In this document: in pieces, positions 15,721-24,140 of the stretch
Layout: the number at the start of each line of letters is the position of its first letter
Position numbering within the stretch: the first letter of the stretch is position 1
Assembly: GCA_017406465.1 (NCBI GenBank)
Contig: JAFQYM010000024.1
Coordinates: 28,388 to 92,387 of the forward strand
Origin: Kiritimatiellia bacterium
GTDB taxonomy: Bacteria; Verrucomicrobiota; Kiritimatiellia; RFP12; UBA1067
Reading direction: 5' to 3'
DNA: 64,000 nucleotides
Program-made: the position numbers and the translations under genes
The notes under the pieces: generated by a model
The model's input: only the letters and a program-made list of their open reading frames with translations
Told to the model about the DNA's origin: nothing
Databases searched by the model: none

Positions 15721-18183
15721 TTAGAGCTTGACGGGGCTCACGTGCCAGATGTCGCGAGCGTACTCCATGACGGAGCGGTCGGACGAGAAGAAGCCCGAAC
15801 GCGCGACGTTGACGAGCGACATGCGGTTCCACTTTTTCGCGTCGCGGTACGCGGCGTCGACACGGTCCTGCGCCTCGCTGTAGGAGCGAAGGTCGGCGAG
15901 AAGCATGTAGTAGTCGTTGTAGTCGAGGAGCGAGCGGAGAATCGGCTCGAAGAGCCCCGGCTCGAGAAGCGAGAAGACGTTCGCCTTGATCATGTCGAGC
16001 GCCTGCTTGATCTCTGGGTCCTTCGCGTACCAGTCCTTCGAGACGTAGGTCGGGCGGAGCTTCGCCACATCCTCGGTCCTGAGGCCGAAGAGGAACATGT
16101 TCTCGTCGCCCACCTCGCGGTGGATCTCGACGTTCGCGCCGTCGTAGGTGCCCACTGTCAGCGCGCCGTTCATCATGAACTTCATGTTGCCCGTGCCAGA
16201 CGCCTCCATGCCCGCAAGCGAGATCTGCTCGGAGACTTCGGACGCCGGCATGATCTTCTCGGCGAGCGAGACGCGGTAGTCGGGGAGGAACGCAACGGAG
16301 AGCTTGCCCCGCGTCTTCGGGTTGGAGTTGACGACGCCCGCGATGCCGTGGATGAAGCGGATGATGAGCTTCGCCATGTAGTACCCGGGAGCCGCCTTCG
16401 CCGCGAAGATGAACTGGCGGGGCACGGGATCGTACTTCGGGTCGTTGAGGAGCCGGTTGTAGAACATCACGATGTAGATCGCGAGCATGAGCTGGCGCTT
16501 GTACTCGTGGAGGCGCTTCACCTGGACGTCGAAGATGGCGTCTGGGTTCAGCTCAATGCCGAGGTTCTTCTTCGTCCAGTTGGCGAGCTGGCCCTTGTTG
16601 CTGCGCTTGATCTTCGCCATCGCCGCGAGGAAATTCGAGTCGTCCGCGAACTTCTCGAGCTTCTTGAGGTCGTCGAGGTGGGTGATCCAGCTGTCGCCGA
16701 TAGACTCGGAGATGAGCTGCGAAAGCGAGGGGTTCGCCTTGAGGAGCCAGCGGCGAGGCGTGATGCCGTTAGTGACGTTGTGGAACTTCTCGGGCCAGAG
16801 CTCGTAAAAGTCCTTGAAAAGCGTCGACTTCAGAATCTCGGTGTGGAGCTCGGCGACGCCGTTGACCGAGGACGTGCCGACGACGCAGAGGTTCGCCATC
16901 CTGACGTAGCGCTCGCCGTTCTCGTCGATGAGCGACATCCTCTGGAGCTTCTTGATGTCGCCCGGGTAGAGCGAGCTGATCTCCTGCAGGAAGCGGCCGT
17001 TGATCTCGTAGATGATCTGGAGGTGGCGGGGGAGAAGGCGCTCCATCATCGGAACGGGCCACTTCTCGAGGGCCTCCTGGAGAATCGTGTGGTTCGTGTA
17101 TCCGGTGGTGCGGCGCGTCAGGTCCCACGCCTTGTCCCAGTCGAGGCCCTCGTGGTCGATGAGTATGCGCATGAGCTCGGGCACGACGAGCGTCGGGTGG
17201 GTGTCGTTGAGCTGGATGAACACCTTCTCGGGAAGCGCGTCCCAGCTGTCGTTCGTCTGGCGGAAGCGCCTCAGGATGTCGCGCAGCGAGCACGCGACGA
17301 AGAAATACTGCTGGCGGAGGCGGAGCTCCTTGCCCTGCGACGTGTTGTCGTTCGGGTAGAGGACCTTCGTCAGGTTCTCGGCGAGCACCTTCTGCTCGAC
17401 CGCCTCGACGTAGGAGCCCTTGTCGAAGTCGGCGAGATCGAAGTCGTCGACCGCCTTCGCGCTCCAGAGGCGAAGCGAGTTGACGGCCTTGTCGTAGCCG
17501 ACGATGGGGAGGTCGTAGGGAATGCCCTGCACCGTCTCGGCCGGCACCCAGTACCACTGCTGGCGGCCGCCCTCGGCGCGGCATTCGACATGCCCGCCGA
17601 AGTGGACGTGCTGCGAGTACTCGGGACGCGCCATCTCCCACGGATAGCCGTTCTTGAGCCAGTGGTCCGGCTCCTCTACCTGGCAACCGTTCACGATCTT
17701 TTGGCGGAAGATGCCGTAGTCGTACCTGAGGCCATACCCCATTCCGGCGAGGTTAAGGGTCGACATCGAGTCGATGTAGCACGCAGCGAGACGGCCAAGA
17801 CCACCGTTGCCCAATCCAGCGTCGGACTCGTAGTCTCTCAGACTGTTCCAGTCGATGCCGTATTCCTTAAGGGCTTCGCGGCAGAGCTGGTCGGCCTTGA
17901 GGTTGATGACGTTGTTGCCGAGGAGTCGACCAATCAGGAACTCAAGCGACATATAGTAGACGCGCTTCGTGTTCTGGCGCGCATACTCCTCCTGCGTCGA
18001 AATCCAGCGCTCTACGAGCCGGTCGCGGACTGCCATCGCGAACGCGGTGTATTCGTCGCGCTCTGTCGCGCGCGTGTCTCCCTTCGCGAGCGAATACCTG
18101 AGGTGCCACGCGAAATCGTCCTTGAGCCCTTCGACCGACATCTCAACGCGGCGGTCTTTCCTCTTCTGTGCCTTTTTTTCCAT
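15721..18183 (-). CDS. glgP: Glycogen/starch phosphorylase
   Basis: 820 aa, the usual length of bacterial GT35 alpha-glucan phosphorylases. It releases glucose-1-phosphate from alpha-1,4-glucans using pyridoxal phosphate. Hallmarks are MSLEFLIGRLLGNNVINL near residue 80, ESDAGLGNGGLGRLAACY near 120, and the PLP site EASGTGNMKFMMNGALTVGT near 655, with the Schiff-base Lys in GNMKF. It is cytoplasmic, with no signal peptide. The start has a close AGGAA; a later Met (MSVEG) is possible. It lies 45 bp downstream of the AsmA-like gene and may be the end of that transcription unit. Confidence 0.96.
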   Translation of the reverse strand: MEKKAQKRKDRRVEMSVEGLKDDFAWHLRYSLAKGDTRATERDEYTAFAMAVRDRLVERWISTQEEYARQNTKRVYYMSLEFLIGRLLGNNVINLKADQLCREALKEYGIDWNSLRDYESDAGLGNGGLGRLAACYIDSMSTLNLAGMGYGLRYDYGIFRQKIVNGCQVEEPDHWLKNGYPWEMARPEYSQHVHFGGHVECRAEGGRQQWYWVPAETVQGIPYDLPIVGYDKAVNSLRLWSAKAVDDFDLADFDKGSYVEAVEQKVLAENLTKVLYPNDNTSQGKELRLRQQYFFVACSLRDILRRFRQTNDSWDALPEKVFIQLNDTHPTLVVPELMRILIDHEGLDWDKAWDLTRRTTGYTNHTILQEALEKWPVPMMERLLPRHLQIIYEINGRFLQEISSLYPGDIKKLQRMSLIDENGERYVRMANLCVVGTSSVNGVAELHTEILKSTLFKDFYELWPEKFHNVTNGITPRRWLLKANPSLSQLISESIGDSWITHLDDLKKLEKFADDSNFLAAMAKIKRSNKGQLANWTKKNLGIELNPDAIFDVQVKRLHEYKRQLMLAIYIVMFYNRLLNDPKYDPVPRQFIFAAKAAPGYYMAKLIIRFIHGIAGVVNSNPKTRGKLSVAFLPDYRVSLAEKIMPASEVSEQISLAGMEASGTGNMKFMMNGALTVGTYDGANVEIHREVGDENMFLFGLRTEDVAKLRPTYVSKDWYAKDPEIKQALDMIKANVFSLLEPGLFEPILRSLLDYNDYYMLLADLRSYSEAQDRVDAAYRDAKKWNRMSLVNVARSGFFSSDRSVMEYARDIWHVSPVKL

Positions 18184-18228
18184 TTCCTGTCTTTTCGTCC
18201 TAATGCGAATTGTTTTGGCTTAGTAAAA

Positions 18229-19185
18229 TTATTTCCCAAACAGACCCTTCAGCCCGTCGCCCGCGCTCTTGAGGGCGTCTGTCGCCGCACCGCCAGCGCT
18301 CTTGAGGGCATCTGCCGCAGCGCCACCGGCATCCTTCAAGGTATCCGTCGCAGCGCCACTGGCGTCCTTCAAGGCATCTGTCGCAGCGCCACCGGCGTCC
18401 GTGATGACGCCTGCAGCAGCATCGCCGGCACCTTTCAAGGCATCGGCAGCTCCTTTGCCCAAATCGCCAAGTGCGCCGCCAACCGAGGTGAGCACCGACT
18501 TGACCTTCGTGAAGACGGCGTCCCAGACCTCCTCGAAGGAGGCGCCGTTCTCGGATTCCGCGCCTATGCTGGTAAGCTCGATGTCCATCGGTATCTTGAC
18601 GGGAAGGCCATACTTTATCGTTACGTCCTTGAGAGTGATACGATCGATCTGCACGCCCTTGGACTCCTTCTCCTCTTGCTGTTCAGACTCAGCCTTGTCG
18701 GATTCGGCCTGCTGCGCCTCGACCTTCTGCGCATCTGGCGCATTGACATCGACCTTCTGCGTGTCGGCTTCATCGTCATCCCCATCGCCCGTCGCGTTTT
18801 CGAGGATCTGCATGAAGTTATCACCCTTCGGGAAATCGCTGTGGACGACGATCCCGTTGACCTCCACGAACTCGACGCGGTACTTCTTGCCGAACAGGAG
18901 CGAAGTCATCGCGAAGTCGACGTCAAAGGCCTTGAGGTCCACCGCGTTCTTCTCGGAGAAGTTCGTCGGGTTCGCGAGCTGCATGTCACCTACGTGGAGC
19001 GTGCCGGTGTAGGGATTGAGGCCGAACTCGCCAAGGTGGAAGTCGGTTCCCGTGATGCGGGGGGCGACTGTGTTGGCGACGCCCTTCACGACAGGCCCAA
19101 TCCAGAGCGGCAGCGCAAGCAACAGCACCACGACAATGGCGAGCACCCAAAGCAGGATTTTCCCGATGACCTTGATTGTTTTCAT
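18229..19185 (-). CDS. AsmA-like membrane-anchored protein with Ala/Asp 11-mer repeats
   Basis: 318 aa. An N-terminal membrane helix (about residues 6-32) is followed by GTDFHLGEFGLNPYTGTLHV and KAFDVDFAMTSLLFGKKYRV, as at the start of AsmA/DUF748-type proteins that span the periplasm and take part in outer-membrane lipid homeostasis. A Gln/Glu/Ser-rich linker (about 130-180) and a short beta segment follow. The last ~75 residues are amphipathic 11-residue repeats of the type GAATDALKDAG, LEA/phasin-like, that should form a long helix. The start overlaps the LolA-like gene as ATGA. It is much shorter than classical AsmA. Confidence 0.65.
   Translation of the reverse strand: MKTIKVIGKILLWVLAIVVVLLLALPLWIGPVVKGVANTVAPRITGTDFHLGEFGLNPYTGTLHVGDMQLANPTNFSEKNAVDLKAFDVDFAMTSLLFGKKYRVEFVEVNGIVVHSDFPKGDNFMQILENATGDGDDDEADTQKVDVNAPDAQKVEAQQAESDKAESEQQEEKESKGVQIDRITLKDVTIKYGLPVKIPMDIELTSIGAESENGASFEEVWDAVFTKVKSVLTSVGGALGDLGKGAADALKGAGDAAAGVITDAGGAATDALKDASGAATDTLKDAGGAAADALKSAGGAATDALKSAGDGLKGLFGK
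18264..18461 (-). repeat. 33-bp tandem repeats inside the AsmA-like gene
   Basis: Six imperfect 33-bp units, exactly 11 codons each, so copy-number change keeps the frame. They encode the C-terminal Ala/Asp/Lys helix. Units differ mainly at third positions, showing selection on the protein. Confidence 0.75.
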
Positions 19186-19769
19186 TTTGATTCCTCCACT
19201 TTTAGTTCCTCGACTGTTATTTTTGTGCGGTGACCAGACCCAATGGTTTCCACTTCCATCACGTTGGCCATCCAGCGTTCCCCAAATTTCTTAAGCCGGG
19301 TTCCCCAGAGCCGGCGCACGGCCTTGCCGTCCTTCATCTCCTCGGCCTGCATTAGAGCGCCCGTCTTGCGATCGACCCATACGCGCACCTGCCTTTCGCC
19401 CTTCTTCATAACGATCACGGTGCAGACCTGGCCGTGGACCGTCTCGCCCTCGCGCTCGGCGTCAAAGGAAACGTCATCCCACCAAAGGTAGTCGAGCGTC
19501 AGATCGCTCCACGTGACGTCGGTGCCAAGGATCTGCCCCGACTTCTCGAATTCGACGTCCTTGTCGTCCTTCGTGAGCTTGAGATCGGTCGCGCCGGACT
19601 TCCTGACAAGATCATAGCCGTATTCGGCCTGGACGATTCCCTTGCGGCTCCTCAAGACAATGCGACCCTTGAGCTCCACGTCGGCCGGGATCATCGAACG
19701 GCAGTTCGCAACGACCTCGGCCGCAGGCGCATTAGTCGAAATCAGCAAGGCGGCGGCAAGAGCGATCAT
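19182..19769 (-). CDS. LolA-like outer-membrane lipoprotein-sorting protein
   Basis: 195 aa with a signal peptide (IALAAALLISTNAPAAE). The mature part is beta-rich with paired strands and features of the COG2834 'outer membrane lipoprotein-sorting' group used in PVC bacteria, such as TWSDLTLDYLWWDDV, HGQVCTVIVMKKGERQVRVW and TGALMQAEEM. These resemble LolA/LolB half-barrels that bind lipid or lipoprotein acyl chains in the periplasm. It overlaps both neighbours by 4 bp (TPR upstream, AsmA-like downstream), so the three are made together. Annotation is by fold-type motif and context. Confidence 0.7.
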   Translation of the reverse strand: MIALAAALLISTNAPAAEVVANCRSMIPADVELKGRIVLRSRKGIVQAEYGYDLVRKSGATDLKLTKDDKDVEFEKSGQILGTDVTWSDLTLDYLWWDDVSFDAEREGETVHGQVCTVIVMKKGERQVRVWVDRKTGALMQAEEMKDGKAVRRLWGTRLKKFGERWMANVMEVETIGSGHRTKITVEELKVEESK

Positions 19770-20620
19770 TTAAAAAGCTCCTCCAACTTCGCGTCGACAG
19801 GCCCGCCAATGGCCTTTCCCGCCTCGTAGTAGCGCTTCGCGCCTGACAAGTTGCCCTTCATGCCCACCATTAGCCGTGCCATGTTGTAGTAGGCGTGGTA
19901 GCCGCGGGGATTCGACATTATCGCCTGGTCAAGCGTCTTCTCGGCCGCCTTTGCGTCGCCCTGAGCCATCTCGGCCGCGGCCTTGAGGTTCAGCGCCGCC
20001 GCGTCGTTCGGCCTCTCGTCGAGTATCTCCTTGACCGTAAGTTCAACGGCGGCGAAGTCGCGCTTCGCAAGATCCTCGAGCGCAATCGCCATCTTGGATC
20101 TCGGCCTCTGCAAAATCACCTCGGGCTTCGCAGGCGCGGCGGGAACTTCAGTCATCTCTGGCTTTGTCGTCTCTGGCGCCTGCGTTGCGACAGTCTCTTC
20201 CGGCTTCGGCGTCTTGCCGTGCTTGGCATCGTACTTCTTCTGGAGTTCGGTAGTGTCGGAGACGGCTATCGCCTTCGCGTTGTCCTGCGCCTCGGAAAGC
20301 AGCAAAGAGTCAATTGCCGCCCTGACGGTCGCACGCTTGTTCTTGAGGGTGTTGAACTCGGGTTCCTTCACGCGGTCGGGGTTTTCGGCTTCAATCCTGT
20401 CGAGCTCAGCAAGCGCCGCGCGGTATTTCTCGACGGCCTCCGCCGTCTTGCCCTCGTCGGCGAGGTCATACGCCTCGTCGATCATGACCGACGCCGGCTC
20501 CATCAGCTCGGAGACGCGCGGCGGCTTTGGCGCGTCGTCAGAGGAAAACGGCCAATACCACGACGCCTCGGCCCCGACCGACAGCGCAAAGACAAGCGCA
20601 AATGACAACAACTGCTTCAT
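19766..20620 (-). CDS. Exported TPR protein
   Basis: 284 aa. It has a Sec signal peptide (KQLLSFALVFALSVGAEA), then TPR-like helices at about 45-110 and again near the C-terminus (NPRGYHAYYNMARLMVGMKG). Between them is a Thr/Glu/Pro-rich linker (about 140-180). First gene of the TPR-LolA-AsmA operon. TATAAT lies 8 nt upstream of the ATG with no Shine-Dalgarno, so the transcript is probably leaderless. Likely a periplasmic scaffold; no more specific role can be read. Confidence 0.75.
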   Translation of the reverse strand: MKQLLSFALVFALSVGAEASWYWPFSSDDAPKPPRVSELMEPASVMIDEAYDLADEGKTAEAVEKYRAALAELDRIEAENPDRVKEPEFNTLKNKRATVRAAIDSLLLSEAQDNAKAIAVSDTTELQKKYDAKHGKTPKPEETVATQAPETTKPEMTEVPAAPAKPEVILQRPRSKMAIALEDLAKRDFAAVELTVKEILDERPNDAAALNLKAAAEMAQGDAKAAEKTLDQAIMSNPRGYHAYYNMARLMVGMKGNLSGAKRYYEAGKAIGGPVDAKLEELFK

Positions 20621-20628
20621 GTCTGTAT

Positions 20629-20634
20629 ATTATA
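20629..20634 (-). promoter_or_regulatory. -10 box of the TPR-LolA-AsmA operon
   Basis: TATAAT (GGTATAAT in extended form) ends 8 nt before the ATG at 20620, leaving no room for a ribosome binding site. Confidence 0.55.
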
Positions 20635-20715
20635 CCAAAAACGGGCGGGCATAGGGGAATCGCGCAGTCAAACGCGCGCAAGAAGCAGTCGCGAACCGCA
20701 CCTCGCCCAAGCGTC

Positions 20716-21177
20716 TCAGGCGAGCACCTTGACGATGGCCTTGCGAACGCGCGTGCCGGGAACGTCGGTATGGCACGGGGCATGGGCGACAAAGGGCTCG
20801 AAGATGATGCACTCGCCGGGCTTTACTGGTTGCATCGGGCATTTGGCGTCGAAAAGCGCGCCGTCGCCCTTCTCGTCGAAAGGACCGTTTGCGACTTCCT
20901 CGGGGAGATCTGGAACGCCGAAGAGCTCCGTGCCCGTGATTGGCGCCTGGACGTCGACATAGCGCTTGTGGAACTCCGGGCGCTGCACTTCGCCGATGGG
21001 CTTCAAGTCGTTCTCGCAGATTATCGCATAGACGCGGTCGCCGTCAATCTCCTGCCTGCCGAGCGGAAGGTCCTTGAGATCAGGCCGACGCAAAAACTCG
21101 AACGCCTTTGCGTACTTCTCCCCGAGCGCCGCGACTGCGGCATCGTCGTCTATCCTGATGAGCTTGGCGTTGTTCAT
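20716..21177 (-). CDS. YhcH/YjgK/YiaL family protein
   Basis: 153 aa, normal length for the family (DUF386, cupin-like; E. coli YhcH, YiaL, EbgC). Typical segments are RPEFHKRYVDVQAPITGTEL, with conserved His and Asp, and CIIFEPFVAHAPCH near the C-terminus, the metal-binding histidine region of the barrel. Members are linked to sialic acid and uncommon-sugar catabolism, possibly as epimerases/anomerases. A strong SD (AAGGAGG) precedes the start. It is the last gene of prmC-NYN-yhcH, 21 bp after the NYN gene. Confidence 0.88.
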   Translation of the reverse strand: MNNAKLIRIDDDAAVAALGEKYAKAFEFLRRPDLKDLPLGRQEIDGDRVYAIICENDLKPIGEVQRPEFHKRYVDVQAPITGTELFGVPDLPEEVANGPFDEKGDGALFDAKCPMQPVKPGECIIFEPFVAHAPCHTDVPGTRVRKAIVKVLA

Positions 21178-21198
21178 GCCTTGTCCTCCTTTTTTGTG

Positions 21199-21708
21199 TT
21201 ACGAAGCGAATATGCGCTTCACTTCCTTTTTGAAGTCCTTGTCGTCCGTACGCACTTCGATCCGACGAAGGTCGCCGCGGAAGCGCGCCATCTTGAGAAA
21301 GTCGCAAATGAACTTGTCGGCGCGATGCGCGCCTACGCCGCCGGTGTAGGATATGCGCACCCTTCCGTCGACGGACGAAGACGCTCGCGGCCCGTCTAGG
21401 ACGATCCACACGAAATCTGACGGTTGCTCCGCGACGTGCGCCTTCGCCTGCGCGACGAGCTCGGCGCGGTCCTTCGCAACCTTGTTCGCGCCGAGGATCA
21501 TGTTCCAGCCGTCGACAATGACGAGCCGTCCGTCAGGCGGCAGCGCGGCGAGATCGTTCGCTGCGAGAACGGCGAGGTCGAAGTGCGCGAAGAGCATTTC
21601 GTTCTCGGTCTTGAGCCGAAGGTTTTCGGCGGCCGCCTTGGTGAGCGCCGTCTGGAGTTCACGCACGCGCACGAGCCGCGCCGCCTCGATCATGTCCTGC
21701 GCATTCAC
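21199..21708 (-). CDS. YacP-like NYN-domain RNase
   Basis: 169 aa. The N-terminal ~50 residues form a helix/coiled coil. The NYN (PIN-like) domain follows: RLVIVDGWNMILGA, WIVLDGPR, RISYTGGVGAHRADKFICD and VRTDDKDF. The acidic residues in VDGWN, VLDG, ADKF and TDDKDF form the metal-binding site. B. subtilis Rae1/YacP, of the same family, cleaves mRNA on the ribosome. The start overlaps the prmC stop (ATGA), so it is coupled to a translation-factor methyltransferase, which fits a ribosome-linked RNA role. Confidence 0.8.
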   Translation of the reverse strand: MNAQDMIEAARLVRVRELQTALTKAAAENLRLKTENEMLFAHFDLAVLAANDLAALPPDGRLVIVDGWNMILGANKVAKDRAELVAQAKAHVAEQPSDFVWIVLDGPRASSSVDGRVRISYTGGVGAHRADKFICDFLKMARFRGDLRRIEVRTDDKDFKKEVKRIFAS

Positions 21709-22565
21709 GAAAGCACCCCCGATGCATAGCGGTCATGGCCAGCGAAATCCTTCTCTATCTTCACTTCGCCAAAGCCGTAGTCGGCCATGAGTTTCGCGAG
21801 CGCCGCGCCCTGGCTCTCGCCTATCTCGAAGAACACCGCCCCGCCCGGCTTAAGTATGTTGAGCGCGTCGCCGAGATAGCGGTCGTAGAAGTCGAGCCCC
21901 GTAACGCCGCCGTCAAGCGCGAGGCGCGGCTCGTAGTCGCGGACGCGCGGATCGAGCGTGTCGCAGACGGCGCTTTCGATATACGGCGGGTTGGAAACTA
22001 TCACGTCGACGCACTCCGGTTCGTCGAAGTCGTCAAGCCCGTCGGCGACGGCGAACTTCACCCTGCCCGCAAGGCCGCACTTTGCCGCGTTCTCCTGCGC
22101 GAGCGCAATCGCGTCCTCCGATACGTCAGTCCCGAGGAACGCCGCGTCGCCCTTGAACTCCTGCGCGAGCGAGAGGACTATCGCGCCAGTTCCCGTGCCC
22201 ACGTCGACTACGACTGGCACGCCGCCATTCGCTCGGCTCTCAAGACACTTCAAGACGCGAGTGACGAGTTCTTCCGTCTCGGGACGGGGAATGAGCGCAC
22301 GACGGTCGCACTTCAGCGTAAGGTGGCGAAAATCCCACTCGCCTATGACATACTGCACCGGCTCGCCGTTTGCGAGACGCGCCATGCCGCGCCGCATAGC
22401 CTCAAGCCATTTCTCGGGAACCTCCTTATCGAGATGCGCGGCAAGTGTGCCGCGCCCCGTTTTGAGAAGCCGCGCGGCGAGAAGCTCGGCCGCAACCTGT
22501 GCATCAGGCACGGCCTTCGCCTGAAGATAGGCGCCCGCCTTGGCAATCGTCTCACGCCAAGTCAT
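21705..22565 (-). CDS. prmC: Peptide chain release factor N5-glutamine methyltransferase
   Basis: 286 aa, matching PrmC/HemK (~280 aa). It has an N-terminal helical domain (about 1-75), then a SAM-binding Rossmann domain with VVDVGTGTGAIVLSLA (motif I) near residue 115 and the catalytic VIVSNPPYI near 185, where NPPY binds the glutamine side chain of the RF1/RF2 GGQ loop. It methylates release factors in the cytoplasm. The upstream TATAAT at 22602-22597 overlaps the stop codon of the convergently placed same-strand regulator gene; a leader of ~30 nt with AGGAAG precedes the ATG. Confidence 0.95.
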   Translation of the reverse strand: MTWRETIAKAGAYLQAKAVPDAQVAAELLAARLLKTGRGTLAAHLDKEVPEKWLEAMRRGMARLANGEPVQYVIGEWDFRHLTLKCDRRALIPRPETEELVTRVLKCLESRANGGVPVVVDVGTGTGAIVLSLAQEFKGDAAFLGTDVSEDAIALAQENAAKCGLAGRVKFAVADGLDDFDEPECVDVIVSNPPYIESAVCDTLDPRVRDYEPRLALDGGVTGLDFYDRYLGDALNILKPGGAVFFEIGESQGAALAKLMADYGFGEVKIEKDFAGHDRYASGVLS

Positions 22566-22596
22566 AAAATCTTCCTGTTGCTCCTATGCACAAGCA

Positions 22597-22602
22597 TATT
22601 AT
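22597..22602 (-). promoter_or_regulatory. -10 box of prmC
   Basis: TATAAT ends about 31 nt upstream of the prmC ATG. It lies across the TAA stop of the upstream regulator gene (22601-22599), so the prmC transcript starts right where the regulator ends. Confidence 0.5.
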
Positions 22603-23762
22603 ACCAAAAACGGCGACGGTTTCTGCTTCCCCACTGCACGGCGGAAGGCGCTCATCGACATCGCAAAGCGCTTCTTGAAGAGGTTCTTGAGGTAGTTGGG
22701 GTTGGAGTATCCGCAGGCTGCGGCGATCGAGTCCATCTTCTCGCGCGTTTCCCTTAGGCGCCGCTTCACCTCGTCGAGACGGCGCTCTATTATTGCCTGC
22801 AGGATACTTCGCTTCTGCAGTTCGCGGAACCTGAGGTCGGCAAGCCGACGCGAGCACTTGAGATGCCGCACGACGTCTTCGACGCCTATCCCCTCGAGCG
22901 CATGGCGGTCGATGTAGGCGACGGCCTTCTGGACGAGGCGACCCGCGCTCGAAAGCTCGCAGGTCGACTCGCGGCGGACTACTTCCTTTATGTCCGCGAG
23001 AAGGACGCAGGAGTCAGGGCCCTCGCCGTGCATCATCGAGTCAAGCGTCTCCGCCGCAAGGTAGCCCTCCCCCTCGAAGTCAGGCATCACCGACGAAAGC
23101 CGAGGGTGCGTGTTTTCGCAGATAAGCGTGTCGTTGTCAACGCCGAGCACCGCGATGTCCTGCGGAACCCTGACCCTCTTCGAGGACAGCAGCTTAAGGA
23201 GGTCGTTCGCACGGTCGTCGTAGGCCGCAAAGACGGCGGCGGGGCGCTTTAGCTTCAGCGCCTCTGACGGATCGAAAAGCTCATCGCACCAGATGCCGTT
23301 GTCCTTGAGCGCCTTCCTGTACGACTTGAATCTCGCAAGATCCCAGTCAAGCATCCCTTCGGAATGGAGAAACGCATACGACCTGGCGACGCCCTGCCCC
23401 ATGAAATACTGCGCCGCCGCGTAGCCGATCTTCTCGCCGGAGTTGCGTATCGTAACTAAGTTCTTCTTGCGTCGTTCAAGAGGCGAGGAACGGATGTCCA
23501 TCACTATCGTTGGCGTAGAGACGTCCGCGAGCGGAACCACCGACTCCTCGCTCTCGGGAATGGAGACGATAAAACCGTCAGTTCCGCCCGATACGGCCTT
23601 CTCGACGAGTTCGCGCGTAAGTTCCGCCCGCGTGCGAACGAGCGAGACGTCCCATGGCGAATCGTCAGGGTATCGCTCGCTAAGGTAGCGGAAAATTCCG
23701 GCAAGCTTGTTCTGCCCAGCGACGCCGGCCATTTTCAGCGCGATGAACACCTTTTTCTTCAT
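22599..23762 (-). CDS. XylR-type transcriptional regulator (LacI-like sensor + AraC HTH)
   Basis: 387 aa from the ATG at 23762; the open frame upstream of it is antisense to the pseudogene and xylanase. Residues ~1-275 are a periplasmic-binding-protein-like sugar sensor (KKKVFIALKMAG start, GYAAAQYFMGQGVARSYAFL, DIAVLGVDNDTLICE). Residues ~285-385 form an AraC-type double HTH with IAAACGYSNPNYLKNLFKKR near the end. This matches the E. coli XylR architecture for D-xylose sensing. It is divergent from the GH10 xylanase region, so xylose or xylo-oligosaccharide control is likely. TATGAT ends 7 nt before ATG: a leaderless start. Confidence 0.88.
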   Translation of the reverse strand: MKKKVFIALKMAGVAGQNKLAGIFRYLSERYPDDSPWDVSLVRTRAELTRELVEKAVSGGTDGFIVSIPESEESVVPLADVSTPTIVMDIRSSPLERRKKNLVTIRNSGEKIGYAAAQYFMGQGVARSYAFLHSEGMLDWDLARFKSYRKALKDNGIWCDELFDPSEALKLKRPAAVFAAYDDRANDLLKLLSSKRVRVPQDIAVLGVDNDTLICENTHPRLSSVMPDFEGEGYLAAETLDSMMHGEGPDSCVLLADIKEVVRRESTCELSSAGRLVQKAVAYIDRHALEGIGVEDVVRHLKCSRRLADLRFRELQKRSILQAIIERRLDEVKRRLRETREKMDSIAAACGYSNPNYLKNLFKKRFAMSMSAFRRAVGKQKPSPFLV

Positions 23763-23769
23763 GGCGAAT

Positions 23770-23775
23770 ATCATA
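23770..23775 (-). promoter_or_regulatory. -10 box of the XylR-type regulator (leaderless)
   Basis: TATGAT followed by exactly 7 nt and the ATG; no ribosome binding site fits between. Confidence 0.5.
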
Positions 23776-23802
23776 CCACATTCCTTGCCTAAAATGTGTG
23801 GT
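23775..23802. promoter_or_regulatory. Inverted repeat, candidate operator between regulator and xylanase genes
   Basis: ACCACATT (23775-23782) is mirrored by AATGTGTGGT (23793-23802), with a two-base insertion in one arm. It lies just upstream of the regulator's -10 box and ~45 bp before the divergent promoter, a suitable site for auto- and cross-regulation. Only symmetry and position support it. Confidence 0.35.
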
Positions 23803-23860
23803 TTTTTTGCTGATCTAAGTATAGCGCTGAAAACGGCAAATTGATACAATAGCCGCATCA

Positions 23861-24109
23861 TGAACATCAACAAGATAAACCCTGCTACGCTTAAGATCAC
23901 CGACATGCGCTTTGCCGACATCGACGGCGCGCCGAAGCGCCGCACGGTTCGATCAACCCGCAGTCGATGCGCGGCGAGGCGTTTGAGCTTTTCACAACGG
24001 CGCACGGCCATACGGGAATCCACATCACAGAAACCGGGCTCGACTACTTGGAGAAGTACCACGAAGGAATGGGACAAGGAATGGTCCAACGACCGCCGCT
24101 GGAGCTGAT
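23861..24109 (+). pseudogene. Twice-deleted copy of the enolase-superfamily gene
   Basis: The first ~29 codons match the start of the intact gene at 25810 (NINKINPATLKITDMRFADI, DGAPKR). The sequence then jumps to the region equivalent to 26401-26514 (SMRGEAFELFTTAHGHTGIH in a shifted frame), then to the last ~15 codons, ending in the same GACCGCCGCTGGAGCTGA. Two internal deletions remove over 1 kb and shift the frame in the middle. No function as an enzyme is possible. It probably now serves as the 5' leader of the xylanase mRNA: a TACAAT box ends 9 nt before its ATG. Confidence 0.85.
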
Positions 24110-24140
24110 CTGCAAACGACAAAACACGAAAGGACACGAA

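Noticed and set aside
18264..18461. Short tandem repeats, possible CRISPR
   Set aside because: 33-bp units without spacers, exactly in codon phase, encode an Ala/Asp helix.
15742..19233. 1,163-codon open frame on the plus strand
   Set aside because: It is antisense to glycogen phosphorylase and the AsmA-like gene; low-complexity Arg/Val/Glu-rich product typical of GC-rich shadow frames.
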